Below, piece by piece: positions 11,470 through 24,253 of a stretch of 64,000 nucleotides of DNA. The position numbers and the translations under genes are program-made. Where the stretch lies: the NCBI GenBank assembly GCA_006176705.1, contig QRFJ01000049.1, forward strand, positions 682,001-746,000, read 5' to 3'. Positions within the stretch are counted from its first letter, which is position 1. Every line of letters starts with the position of its first letter. Source of the DNA: Cocos nucifera (Eukaryota > Streptophyta > Magnoliopsida > Arecales > Arecaceae). Below the pieces are notes generated by a model. It searched no databases. It saw nothing but the letters and a program-made list of their open reading frames with translations, and had not been told where the DNA came from.

Positions 11470-14400
11470 CTAAAGCCAATTGGTGCAGTATCTAATACCT
11501 ATCTTCGACTTAAAATCGTCGAACTCTTTCACCGCAACAGCTTTAGTGAATGGATCAGCCAAGTTCTCTTGCTCGTCAATCTTTTTGAAGGTCGATGTTA
11601 CCTCGATCCACAATCTCTCGGATAAGATGGTAGCAGCGTAGAATATACTTCGTCCACTGGTGTGCCTTTGATTCTTCGCCTGAGCAATGGCTCTAGAGCT
11701 GTCGCAATAGAGTAGAACTAGACCATCAAGGGAGGATGCTACTCCGAGCTCGATGATGAATTTTCTTAGCTACACCACTTCTTTGACAGCATCTGATGTA
11801 GCGCCATACTCCATCTCATAAACTGAATCGACCACAGTGTGCTGCTTGGAAGTCTTCCAGTAGATGGTCCCATTATTAAGGATAAATATGTATCCCGACA
11901 CACTCTTGCTATCATCATGATCAGACTAAAAATTGAAGTCTGTGAAGTCCAAAAGTTTTAAGTCCGATTCATCATATACAAGCCACTGATCCTTAGTATT
12001 TCTTAAATACTTAAGGATAGTTTTAACAACCTTTCAATGATTTTCTCCTGGATTAGATTGGTATCTACTCACTATACCTAGTGAGTATGCCACATCTGAT
12101 CGTGTACATGTCATGGCATATATTATAGAACCCACTGTTGAAGCATATGGTATTCTATTTATACGCTCTCTGTCTAGAGGTGTTGTTGAATAATCCCTCT
12201 TTGAAAGAAAAATTTCATGGCCTATCGGTAGATAGCCTTTCTTAAAATTTTTCATGCTAAACGGTTTTAGCACAGTATCAATGTATGTGGACTGAAATAA
12301 TTCAAGCAATTATTTAGATTTATTTATATAGATCTTCATCCCTAGGATGTAGGAAGCTTCTCCTAGATTTTTCATAAAGAGCTGTGATGATAGCCAGATC
12401 TTTATTTCTTGTAATACAGAGACATCATTTTCGATTAAGAGAATATCATCTACATACAATACTAGGAATACAATTACTGGACCATTAGCTCATTTGTATA
12501 TGCAGGGGTCCTCTTCGTTCTTAACGAAGTTATACGTTTTGATTGTTCTATCAAATCATATGTTCCAGCTCTGAGATGCCTGCTTTAGTCCATAAATGGA
12601 CCTCTGAAGCTTACACACCTTAGATTCATCTATGAACGTAAAATCTTTAGGTTGTATCATATACACCTCTTCATCCAGCTCTTCATTCAGAAAAAACTAT
12701 TTTCACATCCATTTGTCAGATTTCATAGTTTAGATAAGCAGCTATGGCAAGCATTATTCGAATGGATTTGAGCATTGCCATAGGAGAGAACGTCTCGTCA
12801 TAGTCAATACCATAATATTGACGATACTTCTTGACAATCAGATGGGCTTTATAGATCTCCACCTTTTCGTCTGTACCTCTTTTTCTTTTGAAGATCCACT
12901 TACACCTTATGGGTTTTACCCCTTCGGGTGGGTTAACCAATGTCCATACATCATTGACCTTCATGGATTCTATCTCGAATTTTATGGCCTCAAGCTATTT
13001 CTCAGAGTTGGATCTCTGTATTGCATCCATATAGGTGATTGGATCCTGATCATTCTCATCGAGTTCGATAGGATCCCCATCCTAGATCAGAAAATCATAG
13101 TATCTATCCGATTGACGTGGTACTCTATCAGATCTCCTTAAGAATGCTTCTACAATGGGTTCTAGATCTGATCTAATCAGATCCAGCTTAGGTTTAATAA
13201 CTTATGTCCGTTCTTCCACCTATCGTACTTCATCAAGTTCGATTTTGGAGGCATTAGTTACTTCACCAAGGAACTCCTTTTCTAAAAAGACTGCCTTAAG
13301 GCTGACAAATATTTTTTGCTTATCAGCAAGGTAGAAGTAGTACCCTTTAATTTTTTTTGGGTAACCTATAAAACTATACTTATCAAACCTAGGTCCAAGC
13401 TTGACTGTCATCAAATATTTGACATAGGTCGGACACCCCCAAACTCTAAGGTGTGAAAGCATTGGCTTATGCCCTGTCCATATTTCATATGGTATTTTAT
13501 TAATAGATTTACTCGAAATCTTATTTAGAATATAACAAGCTGATTCAAGCGCATATCCCCATAGGAAGATCGGCAAACCAGCAAATCCCATCATGGATCG
13601 AACCATGTCCAACAGGATTCGATTTTTTCTTTCAGACACACGATTATATTGTGGTGTTCCAGGAGGAGTCCATTGAAAGAGAATTTCGTTCTCCCCAAGA
13701 TATGTCAGAAACTCATTGGAAAGGTACTCACCCCCTCAGTCAAATTGAAGAGTTTTAATACTCTTTCCAATTTGCTTTTCTACCTCATTTCGAAATAGTT
13801 TGAACATTTCAAACGACTCCGACTTATGCTTCATTAAATAGATATACCCATACCTCGATAGGTTGTCTATGAAGATTATAAAGTAGAAATATCCACCTCT
13901 GGCACTTGAGCCCATGGGTCTAGATACATCCGAATGTACTAAACTTAAGAGTTTAGTGGCTCGTTCATCTTTTTTAGTAAAAGGTGACTTGATCATCTTA
14001 TCAAGAAAATAGGACTCACAGGTCGAAAGTAACTCAAAATCACTAACCTCAAGAATTTCTTCTTGAGCTAACCTATTAATTTTATTTTGCTATAACTTTT
14101 TACTATCGTCCAACCATTACAGAAGCTTTTTCCTCTATTCAATACATAATGATTGAGGCCAATTTTGGTTGGTTAATTCGATCAGTTCATCGATGGTCAG
14201 CAAGTATGATGGTTCTAATGATGATCCTGCATATATTTCATGTATATGACCCAGCCTACAGTGCCAAAGGTAGACATCAGATATATCACTAATTCTAGAA
14301 TATTTATTGGAGGATTGAACCACGTTAACAAGCATAGAAAGTAAATAAATTTTATTATTTAATTATCCAATCAAAATTATAACACCATTCAAAATAATAT

Positions 14401-15590
14401 TATAAATTTTTTTTTATTGATATTTCAAAATTATTCATGATCAAAAGGCCTATAGAAATGATATTCAATAAGAAAGTTGGACAATAATGATATTTATTAA
14501 GAATAACTTTATTTGAATTGATTACAAGGTTCATGATTTCTAAAGCTAGAATTGGAACTTGTCTTCCATCTCTAACGTTCAGGAACCTCTCGTCTTGATC
14601 AAGTCTCCTACTGATCTACAAGCCCTGTATAGAATTATAAATATGATAAGAACTTTCAGTATCTAATATTTAGACAGTAGAATCAAATAAAAAAAAATTA
14701 CAAGGTGTTATCATATAATTATCTTGTCCAGCAACCACTTGCTTCTTTCTCGATCTGTTCGGATCTAGGGAGGCAATGTACAGAGAATAGTTTCTCTTCC
14801 AGTGCCCCTACTTCTTGCAGAAGAAGCACTCTGCTTAGCTCTGATCAGACTTGTGCTTCTTGGTTTGATCCTATGCAGTCATCCTAGCATGCAGTCGTAC
14901 CTTCTTATTTTTCTTCTTCTTGTTCTTCTTTCCTTTCTTAAAGAGTTGCTGACTAGAAGAAGATCCTTCCACTACATTCACCATCTTCTTGTGGAGTTGG
15001 TGATCCTTCTCAAAGTTCTACAGCAATCCCAATAAGCCATGGTAGTTCACTATAGGCTTTGTCATTCTAAAATGAGTTAGGAAGGGAAGGAAGGACATAG
15101 ACAAAGAATTAGGGATCGCATCCTTACCGAGCTGCTCGTATAGGGAAAAGCCTAATTTGCTATGGTGCTCAATCATCTCGATCATATACAATACATGATC
15201 GATGACTGAGGCCCCATCCCTCATTCGAGCATTGAAAATGGCATAACTTATTTTGTGCCTTTCAACATCGTCCGACGTGTCAAAAGAGTCATTCAATATT
15301 TAAAGCATCTCCTGTGGTTGGATATTTTCAAATCTATGACTGAACTCATCATTTATTACCGCCAGCATTATACATCGAACGGTGGTGCGATCATTGAGCC
15401 ACTTCAGATAAGTGTCTCAAACCGCTTTCCTAGCATTCGGGGCTGGATCCTCAGGTGCTCAATCTATTATTATATAAAGGATCCGCTCATGCTCTAGGAT
15501 GATTTTCAACTTACGATACCAGCTATCATAGTTGGATCCCATTAATTTATCATGGTTTAACAATGATCGGAGTGATAGATTAGTGGTCAT
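11470..15590 (-). pseudogene. Inner copia gag-pol polyprotein, decayed
   Basis: About 4.1 kb, the usual length for one copia polyprotein. It starts at an ATG at 15588-15590 (MTTNLSLRSL) and stops at 11470-11472. Order on the - strand: gag (15590-14900, with NYDSWYRKL near its start); a CCHC knuckle near 14790-14830 that has lost its last Cys (CFFCKK..GHWKRNY); protease near 14660, whose DTGS site reads DTES; a pre-integrase segment with WHCRLGH near 14270; integrase 14060-13220 with HSDV and FIDNLSRYGY; reverse transcriptase about 12990-12320 with YVDD at 12445-12456; and RNase H ending in LADPFTKAV near 11540. Several in-frame stops, some where related proteins have Trp, and a few frameshifts make it non-functional. 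Confidence 0.85.
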
Positions 15591-17299
15591 GTTTGCACAA
15601 AAAAAAAAATCAAATCTAATTAGTATATGAATTATTAATCCTAAAAATTTAGACTTTAGTCTAAAGATCCTTCCACTATTTTATACGAATTGGTAGCCTC
15701 TACCTCTAATTTGAGGAATTACTCTATTTCTTAGTGGGTACTAGAATCCACATAGACTATACATGAGCCCAACTTTGGTTGGTCAACCTATATGCACCTA
15801 TGGATCGATTTAAAATTAATTATTTCTCTAAATAACTTCTAGTAACATTGATTTTGCCCCATAGATCTAATCAGTAGGCTTTGGCCTCCACTGAAAAAGG
15901 TTCGATTAGGTCCAACCATTAACATAACTACATTTGATCTTATCTAACCAATAAATGATCAGGCCTGATTTTGGTTAGCTAACCTAACTACTATCAGAAA
16001 GACTTAACCAAATTATCATTTTATGAATGATAATTTCATTAGTCAATAATTATCAGGCCTTTGGGCCTTCAATGATCATTATACTAATGAACCCATTATC
16101 ACTCAACTTAATGGGAGGCTATGATTTAGTTATCTATATAACTATTTCATTTTTAAGGACCTAATAATTTTAGAGGATTTAGTTAATTAATTAAAAAAAA
16201 TTCAGCGAGCCAATTTTGATCCTCCCATTGACTTCACCAAGTCAAAAAAAATCTAATCTAAGCTGGCATTAGGAGCACCTAAATCAGTCAGACTGATTTA
16301 CCTAATAGACATGGGTAAGTCTGAATCACCAAGTGATCTAATCAAAATCTAACTCATCGGAATGGCCAGGTAAGCGAGATCAGTGGAAGGAATATGCCAT
16401 TAACTCATCAAAGATCGAATCAGTACGAGTAGCTCCCAATTAAAAATCACTGATCAAACTATCAAACTTACCTTAGATACCATCTGATTCATTAGTTTTA
16501 ATTTGACCAATCTAGTAATTTCAGATTCGATCGCGTAGCCTTGAATCAAGTCTATTTGGTCCTTATTAAAGGCATGGACTTGACCAACTACAACTATTAT
16601 AATTGATTCTATAGAGTTCTTGACTTAATCTAAATTAATATTTAATTAGATTTGATCAATTACTCTAAATTAGTCCAACTTTTAACTAACCTTAGGTCTA
16701 ACCCAATTTATGAGCCTAATTCAGCTAACCCAATAATCCATAATTTTATGATTAATGACTTAGAGTCTTAATTCATAATTCTAGATACTAAATCATTATA
16801 CTTAATTTTTAATTTAGTTTATAGGCTGTGGATTAGGGTTCAGTATTTTAAAATATTTTTAATTTTGAAAGATTCTTTATAACTTAGCATTGTTCATCAA
16901 TTGAGTTGACTCATTTCAAAATTAAATAGTCTCAATTCACAAACAACACTAGTTGTAGGATTTAATCTGAAATGGTGTATACTATATAATCATAAAATCA
17001 TGAATCAAATTTTATCTAAATATGTATTTATGATCATAAATTAGATTAAAGTCTAATATAATTAAATCATAAAAATATTAGATCAAATCTAATAATTTCA
17101 TGATTAATGATATAGATCAGCAACGTACCAAGATAACCTTTTTACTATAGGGGGTAAACCCTACAGTAGGACAACCTGTAGTCCGTACGATCTAGATTTT
17201 AATTTTTTAGATCTAATTATTCTAATTATTAGATTAATATTTAGATTAAATCTAAATTATTAATCTAAATATGCAAGTATATCATGTTTAAAGAGCTTT
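15591..17299 (-). other. Inner copia 5' leader
   Basis: A 1.7-kb AT-rich untranslated leader between the primer site and the gag start. I see no coding domain. Repeated (A/G)GTCCAAC(C/T) and TGATCAGGCC-type phrases recur here and in the outer element's leader at 20043-21555. Confidence 0.6.
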
Positions 17300-17311
17300 A
17301 CTCTGATACCA
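17300..17311 (-). promoter_or_regulatory. Primer-binding site, initiator tRNA-Met type
   Basis: On the - strand it reads TGGTATCAGAGT, the standard Ty1/copia primer site complementary to the 3' end of initiator tRNA-Met. It lies two bases from the 5' LTR at 17314. It fixes the element's orientation as minus. Confidence 0.9.
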
Positions 17312-17313
17312 TT

Positions 17314-20042
17314 TGAAGAAAATAGTGCAGGATTTGCCATGCTACTTCAAAAAATATTTTAAAAATAGTAATAATACAGTAAAAAATAATTAATCTAATT
17401 AATTATCTATTGATTATATCAGATTATTTAATCCTATATATTAGGATCTAAACATAATATGCATGCATACATCAATAGATCTGAAAATAAAACTATGTAA
17501 TAAACTATTTACTATATCTACGTGTTCAGAATATAATATCTTTTCATGGATAGTCGATCACCATAATCTAAGTCCATTGGATAATACTCTAATATCACAT
17601 CATAGCCGTACCACATGGAGCTTCTAATCTCGATCAGCCCCACTGGAGTGCTAGCTCCTCGCCGGGGCCTTCGATGGCTGATCATGATCGATCCAATCGA
17701 TCGTATATTTTTTAATTTTTTAGATATTTTAAAAAATTAAAATATAAATATTGGAGGATGATGAAGATGTACTTTAAATTTGGTGGTGATCCGATGCTCA
17801 CAGCACTTGATCTCTCCACCCGAATCTAGATTTCTAAATCTAGGATTTCACTCGGCCCAAAAATTCTGACATACTAAAAATCCTATCATGCCCTATCTAT
17901 GTGGAGTTTTTTTATGAAATAAGTTTTTATGGAAAGAAAACTTTTAGATCTATAATTTCTATTTAGATCATATATAAAAATAGGGTATCCTTAGAGGTGA
18001 AAATCATAAGAGAAGAGAGGCATAAAGAAAAAGAAAAGTGCTGTAGGATCCTATTCACCTTCACTCCAAGATTTTTTTCGCTTAGAACTAATACCCAAAC
18101 ACTTTAAAATTTTTACTATATAATGCCAACCTATTTTTCTACATACACAAAAATTCTTATAATTTATTGACATGAATACAATGGAAAAACCTCATGGAAA
18201 ATAATAAAGATTGAGTGGTTGAGAGGTTTTAATCACTCACTTGATTTCAAAAATCAAATGAGCCTCTTATCCTTATCCAACGCCCCCTCCCTTATGTTTA
18301 ACACATAGAAGGACTCTTTTTCTACATGCATATTTTTATTTCTCAAAAAATATTTGATAAACAAAAGGGAGGGCGTGGGAAGCAGAGTGGAAAAGTCAAA
18401 AATGGTGGGCGCATGGGAGAATTTGAATTCAAACTTTATTTGACTTGGTCATAATTTGTTTCAACCAAATAAATTAATTTAGTCTCAATTAAATCATGTT
18501 AATCTAATCAAATTAGGCTTAGCCTAATTTAATAAAATTTTAATCAAATTAAAAATTAATTAGATCTACATTCTAATTAAATCAGGGTCAAAACTTCCAT
18601 AGCGATTAGGTCATCTCATGATCTGATCGGGTCAAATCCAATCGAATCAAATTCAATCGAACTTGATCAAATTCTTATCACTCAATCAAATTGAGCTAAT
18701 TAGTAATCAAATTATTAATTAATCATCCAAAAAATATCTAAGTCCAAATCGAATGGGCTATTGGGCAACAGAGTCCTATCAACATGAAACTCTTGAAGAG
18801 TCCTAAATCAGTGGGACTCTTGAATCTAGTATTCCAAATGAATCGAACTCACGATCATAGAGTCCTAGACTAGTGAAACTCTTGATCAGAGAGCCCAGAC
18901 GAGTAGAACTCAGAGTTTCAATTCAGTAGGACTCTTGATCATAGAGTTTCAGTCCAATGGAACTCTTGACTATAGTATCCTAAATTATCAGGACTCATGA
19001 TCAGAGTCCCAGACAAGTAGGACTTAGAGTCTTAGTTCAGTAGGATTCTTGATCATAGAGTTTCAGTCCAGTGAAACTCTTGACCATAGAGTCTCAGACC
19101 AATGAGACTCTTGATCAGCCATCAGATTAGGTAGGAACTCCTAATGTGTGTGACCCCACAGGTCCGAACCTAAGCTGGTAGCATAAAAATTAATTTTTAT
19201 ACTAATCAAAATGATCATCTAGCAATGGTACCTGACGTTCGGATAGGTTAAATAATCGCAATCGCAATATTCAGAATCTATGTGAATATGGTTACCGTAT
19301 AATTAATCCCTATGATCTCTGTGTAATAGATGACTCAGGATTAGACTATCAATCCTAGAAAATACATCCATGTTGTGTCTCAAAGCAATTAGTCCTTTGA
19401 CTCCTCACCAAGACTATCCTGATTAAGATTTTGCTAAATTAAAATATAATTGAACACAGCTCCTAAAATCAGAAGTGGTCAATCCTATCTTGATACATGC
19501 ACCGACTCCATAAGTACTTGATTGTGCCTAGAAATCTTTTATCACTAAATTAAAAATTCAGATAGTCCAGCACCAAAACACAGTAAGTTACTTAGAAGTT
19601 TGCATGGTGATCTCAGGTCGGAGGGATATTTATACCCATATTCCATCGAAACTAATCTTGATAGAAGAAAATCCCTAGAGTTGATTACGTTCAGTGCAGA
19701 TGTACCCATACATTTCACTTGCATGCCATATCAGTATCTCAACACTCCTTGGTTATGAGGACAACCAATCTATATGGCACATAATGACCTATGCTTGATA
19801 AATGTTGTCATCCTAAGTAACAATGTATCATTTGGTCGTGAACTATTTAAGGACTAAATGACAAATCCTCCTTTGTCCAATCTAGATAGTCCTAAGAACT
19901 TCATCACAATACAAGAGTTCATTAGAAGACAACAGAATTTATGATGAAAAATATCAATTTTTTTTTTATTAATTTATAATTCATATATAATTATAAATAT
20001 ATGATCCAACCATCAACATGACTTTGGGACACATTTCCAACA
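17314..20042 (-). repeat. LTR of inner copia (5' LTR by element orientation)
   Basis: 2729 bp, direct repeat of 8689-11455. In the first 98 or so aligned bases I count eight or nine differences including one small indel. It ends TTCCAACA at 20042. Confidence 0.9.
18770..19115. repeat. LTR-internal minisatellite, second copy
   Basis: Equivalent of the array at 10163-10520, with the same AGAGTC/GACTCT quasi-palindromic unit. The arrays differ by small unit-level indels. Confidence 0.85.
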
Positions 20043-21555
20043 GTGAGTCCACTAAAAGTTTCGGTTAGATCCAACTATTAACATGATAGAGTTTGGTGTA
20101 TCAAACAAACAATGATCAGGCCCAAGAAAAGCTTTGGCTAACTTGATTGCCGTTTAGAAAGTGTGACCTAATTATCATATGATGAATGATAAGTTCAATA
20201 TCTTGATGAACACTAGGTGTAAGATGCCTCCAATGTCCACCCAGACTATTGGATCAATTACCAAATACCTTAATAGGAGACTATGACTCAATTATCTCCA
20301 TAACTTTATCATTTTAAAGATCTAATAATTTAGAAGATTTAAATTTATTTATGATTTAAGGATAGAGAAGACATGGACCAAATTGCTCCTACTGACTTCA
20401 TCAAGTCAAATCCTCCCACTGACTTCTCAAGTCATTAATGAGGACTAAGATCAATTTCAGTCCATGGGCACCTAGATTAGTCTCACTATACAAAATCAGT
20501 CTTATTGATTTTCTATTTGATATGGGTTAGCATGAATCAATGAGCAACTTAACCAAAAAGTTGATTACCCATATTGGTTAGGTAAGCGGGCTGTCATTAA
20601 AGACCACTGGTCTGAAAATTTCAAACTTATCTTAAATATCAATTAGTTTATCAGTTTTGATTTAGTCAGCCTAAAGACTCGGGCTCGATCACTGAGCTAT
20701 GATCAAGTTCATTTGTTAGATGTATAGACTTTGATCAATTACAATTACTGAATTGATCCATAAAAAAAAAATGATCTAATCCTAATTAACTATTAATTAG
20801 ATTTGATCAATTTCTTAACTTAGTCCATATTTGATTCTAATCCTAGGTCTAACTTAGTTAATAATCCGATCAAAGCTAACCCATTATCCTTTAATCTATG
20901 TTTCATGAAATTATCTTAGGATCTTCAAATCACAAATCTAGATCCTAAACAATCATTAATTCTCAATTAAGTTCAAGGTTGATGGGTTAGGATTCGGAAG
21001 CTCAAAACTACATTCTAATTTCAAATTTTAAAATATTTTCAAAGTATAAATAATTTACATTGGATCAAATTTAATTTATCATTTTATATTTGAGTTATTT
21101 TAATGTTTAGATCATGTCCTAAGATTTTAAATCTAGAATTTTATAGAAAGTAAGTTTTCAATTTAAATTTTATAATGCATATACGTCATACATATACTTT
21201 CTAGATTCAAAAATAAAGCTACATATCAACATATGTAACATGAGGATCTAGTTCTAGAATATGAAACATATCATATAGATCTTATCTAAATGATCAAAAA
21301 ATTTAGATCATAAATTAATTAAATTTATATTTAAAATTTTAAAATAAATTATAAATTATTTTAGATCTCATCTAATATATTTATGATTTAGATTATTCAG
21401 ATCAGCATATACTAGGATAATTTTTTTATTGTAAGGGATTAACCTTACAACAGGACAACCTTATGATCAGTACGTATGATCTTTAAGAATTATTTTTAGA
21501 TTTATTTTAATGCAAACATGATCATGTCATAAAAGAATCTAGAGCTCTATACTAC
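20043..21555 (-). other. Outer copia leader, right part
   Basis: Untranslated leader of the outer copia element, resuming after the inner insertion. Next to its 5' LTR (21541-21555) the expected primer site is badly degraded; only GCTCT and ATAC-like pieces remain. Confidence 0.65.
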
Positions 21556-24253
21556 TGTTGAAAAATCATGTAGGATTTTATGCATATATTTTAAAACTTT
21601 TTCGAAACTAAATGCAGCGGAAGATATAGATTAAACTATTTAACCTATTTATGCATGTGATCTAATCACTAAACTCTACATCTAGGATCTATAATATATC
21701 AAGATGCATGAATAAATCTAAAAAATAAATCAGATTGGTAATGATCATATCAATACCCTAGATCTAGAATAATTCTAGAAATCCTAGATCATATTTAAGT
21801 CGGAAAAGAGATCAAATTTCTTATCTTTGCATGGATCAAGAATACCGTAGCTAATTTTTATTATTGTCCTTATTACTTGAAGCCACACAGCATGTCCAGC
21901 CTCTATAGGTAATACATACGAGATCGCTATGCAGATTGGAGGTTCGTTGAATGAAGAACCATTTGAAGTGCTAGCTCTCATGAATCCCTTCTGATAGTCA
22001 ATTTGAAAAATTATCTTTGGATCTCTTAGACTCTCCAAGAGAGGAAGATCAGATGGAGGATAGAGGAAGAAGACCAACCCTTGGATCTCCCAAAAAGATA
22101 AAAATAAAAAGGCTAAGAAAATCATTAAGAGAAGACCAATTTTTTCTTTCAGGACATCAACCATTGAAGTCCTAAATTGATCTCCACGCCATGTTAAGAG
22201 GAGATCTTCTCATCTAAAATTTTTTCATGCTCCAAATCTCTTTCTTTTTAATTTTTCTCATGAAAAAATCTCACAAAGATTAGAGAAGAAAAGCCCTTGA
22301 AAGAGAAACTAAGAGAAGACATTCTTCTCTTCTTTTTTCTCTCTAGAGGATATCAACGATTGATGTCCAAAGAAACCTCCACGCCCAAAATCTTGGAGCA
22401 CCAATCCTCCCACGCCCCTCTCCCTCTCTCTCTGATTTGTGCATGGAATATCTAGGATTTTTAATGCCAACCTCCTCCTTAAAAAGTGGCACCATCACAA
22501 GAAGCCAAGACTAGGTTAAACACCTAGTTTTATAAGGAAACAAGGGAGGAGTTTTAGGGGGCGTCCAACTCTTGGATGCCTTCCCCTAAAAATATGGTGT
22601 GAGGACCAGGACACCAATACACAAAAAAGAGAAAAAGGGGTGACAAAAAAATAGTTTGGCATGGCAAAAGTAGGTCCAAAAAGGGAGGAGTTTTGGAATT
22701 ATAGGAGTCTATCAAATAGAGTTCTAGACAAAAACACTTGTTAGTTTTGACCAATTCAAAACTAATTCCAAAACCACTAGGATGTGGGGGATGGAATCCC
22801 TCTTAGGCATGAGAAAACTCACGCACAAGCCAAAGGAGGGCAAAAAAAATTATATGGCATGGGCTTGATCTTAGGCACAAGTGATTAGGAGGAGTCCTAG
22901 TCTAATTAGGACTCTTCAATTAACACTAGGTCAAACCTAATTTCAAACCCAATTGAACTAAGATTAATGCAACCTAATTAAAAGATGATCTTAGTCTAAC
23001 TAGAAGCCCAATTAAATCAAATTAAATTATATTTAAATTTAATTTAAATTCTAACTTAATTAAGAATTAGATGCACTCAAATCCTAGTCTAAGAAAAAAA
23101 TTATTTTTTCTTGTAATTAGCTTATCTTATAAACTAATTAGACTTAATCTAATTAAGTCCAAACTAATTCTAATTGAATCTAATTAAATTAGACTCGATC
23201 TCAGTCCAATTACTCAATTAAATTAAGCCAATTAGCAATGTAATTATTAATTGATCCTCCTACAATACTTATACTTAATCGATCATCAATCGCATTAACG
23301 ATTAGATCACTTAACAATTCTTAATCATCAATCAACCATTCAATCAGGTAGTAACCTCTTATGTGTATGACATAATAGGTTCGAACATAAGTTGGTAGCA
23401 TAGGAACCAATTCTTGTACCAATTAGAATGACCATCTCGCAATGGTACCGAATGTCCGGATAGATTGAATGTATGCAAAGCAATATTCTTAGAACCATTG
23501 TCTATGGTTATCATATAATTTATTTTTTTAATCAATAATACTTAGGATGATTTTGAGTTAGCTGTCAACACTCATACAAGTCATTCATATTGTGTTTTAA
23601 AATTTTGCAAATTTTGTTACTCTTACAAGTATTTTTTAGGTCTAGGTTTTACTAAATTAAAATACAACAAGACATTCACTCCTAAAATTAATCAAGAGTG
23701 GTCAATCCCATTTTGACTCACACATCGACTCTACAAGTATTTGATTGCATCCAAAAATCTTTCATTACTATATTAGAAATATAGATAGCCCGACACCAAA
23801 GTACAGTGGTTGCTTGCAAGTCACTTCTTAGGTCGGAGGGATACTTATACCTATTGGTTTTTACTAATTACTCTTGACAGTAGAGTGCTACACTGATTAT
23901 GTTCAATATAGATGTACTTCTGCATCTTACCTGTATGTCATACCAGTATCTTCATATCACTTGGTTATGAGGACAACCAACATATATGACATATAGGGAT
24001 CTATACTCGATAAGTTATTATCCTTGTTAATAACTTATCATTTGGTCATGAACAAATTTAAGAACCATCTAATAAATCCTCCTTTATTGATTGCTTATAG
24101 TTCTAAGAACTTTATCATAACATAGGAGTTCATTTAAGGATGATAGAATTTTTATGATGAATAAGTCAAATAACTATTATTATTTGATAATTCATATATA
24201 AATTATAATCATCTACTACTTAGATGATTGGCTTTAGGATATATTTTCTAACA
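21556..24253 (-). repeat. LTR of outer copia (5' LTR by element orientation)
   Basis: 2698 bp, pairing with 936-3639, starting TGTTGAAAAATCATG and ending TTTTCTAACA. An antisense 126-residue open frame at 21784-22164 lies wholly inside and is broken in the other LTR, so I do not call it a gene. Confidence 0.85.

Larger units (their letters stand above)
8689..20042 (-). mobile_element. Inner Ty1/copia retrotransposon, complete but decayed
   Basis: An 11.35-kb element with LTRs 8689-11455 and 17314-20042, both beginning TGAAGAAAATAGT and ending CCAACA or TCAACA on the + strand. A classic copia primer site sits next to the 5' LTR on the - strand. One polyprotein-length decayed frame runs from 15590 to 11470. 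Flanks are GTGCC (8684-8688) and GTGAG (20043-20047), followed on the right by TCCAC, which continues the interrupted outer leader. That is a diverged 5-bp duplication. It inserted into the outer copia element after that element was in place. The lineage is Tork/Angela-like by my impression of the reverse transcriptase; this is not certain. Confidence 0.9.
936..24253 (-). mobile_element. Outer Ty1/copia retrotransposon with 2.7-kb LTRs
   Basis: Bounded by long direct repeats 936-3639 and 21556-24253, both beginning TGTTG and ending CTA(G/A)CA on the + strand. The coding sequence between them reads on the - strand in copia order, with integrase before reverse transcriptase and RNase H. It lies in the leader of the Tat-like element, so it inserted later. 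It was then hit by a second copia element (8689-20042) and a TRIM-like element (5510-7342). The flanks are CCAAT and CCGGC, so a target-site duplication is not convincing. In the first 90 aligned LTR bases I count 8 differences, 7 of them transitions. Confidence 0.85.

Noticed and set aside
21784..22164. 126-codon antisense frame
   Set aside because: Inside an LTR, hydrophobic by AT-rich composition, and not open in the partner LTR.
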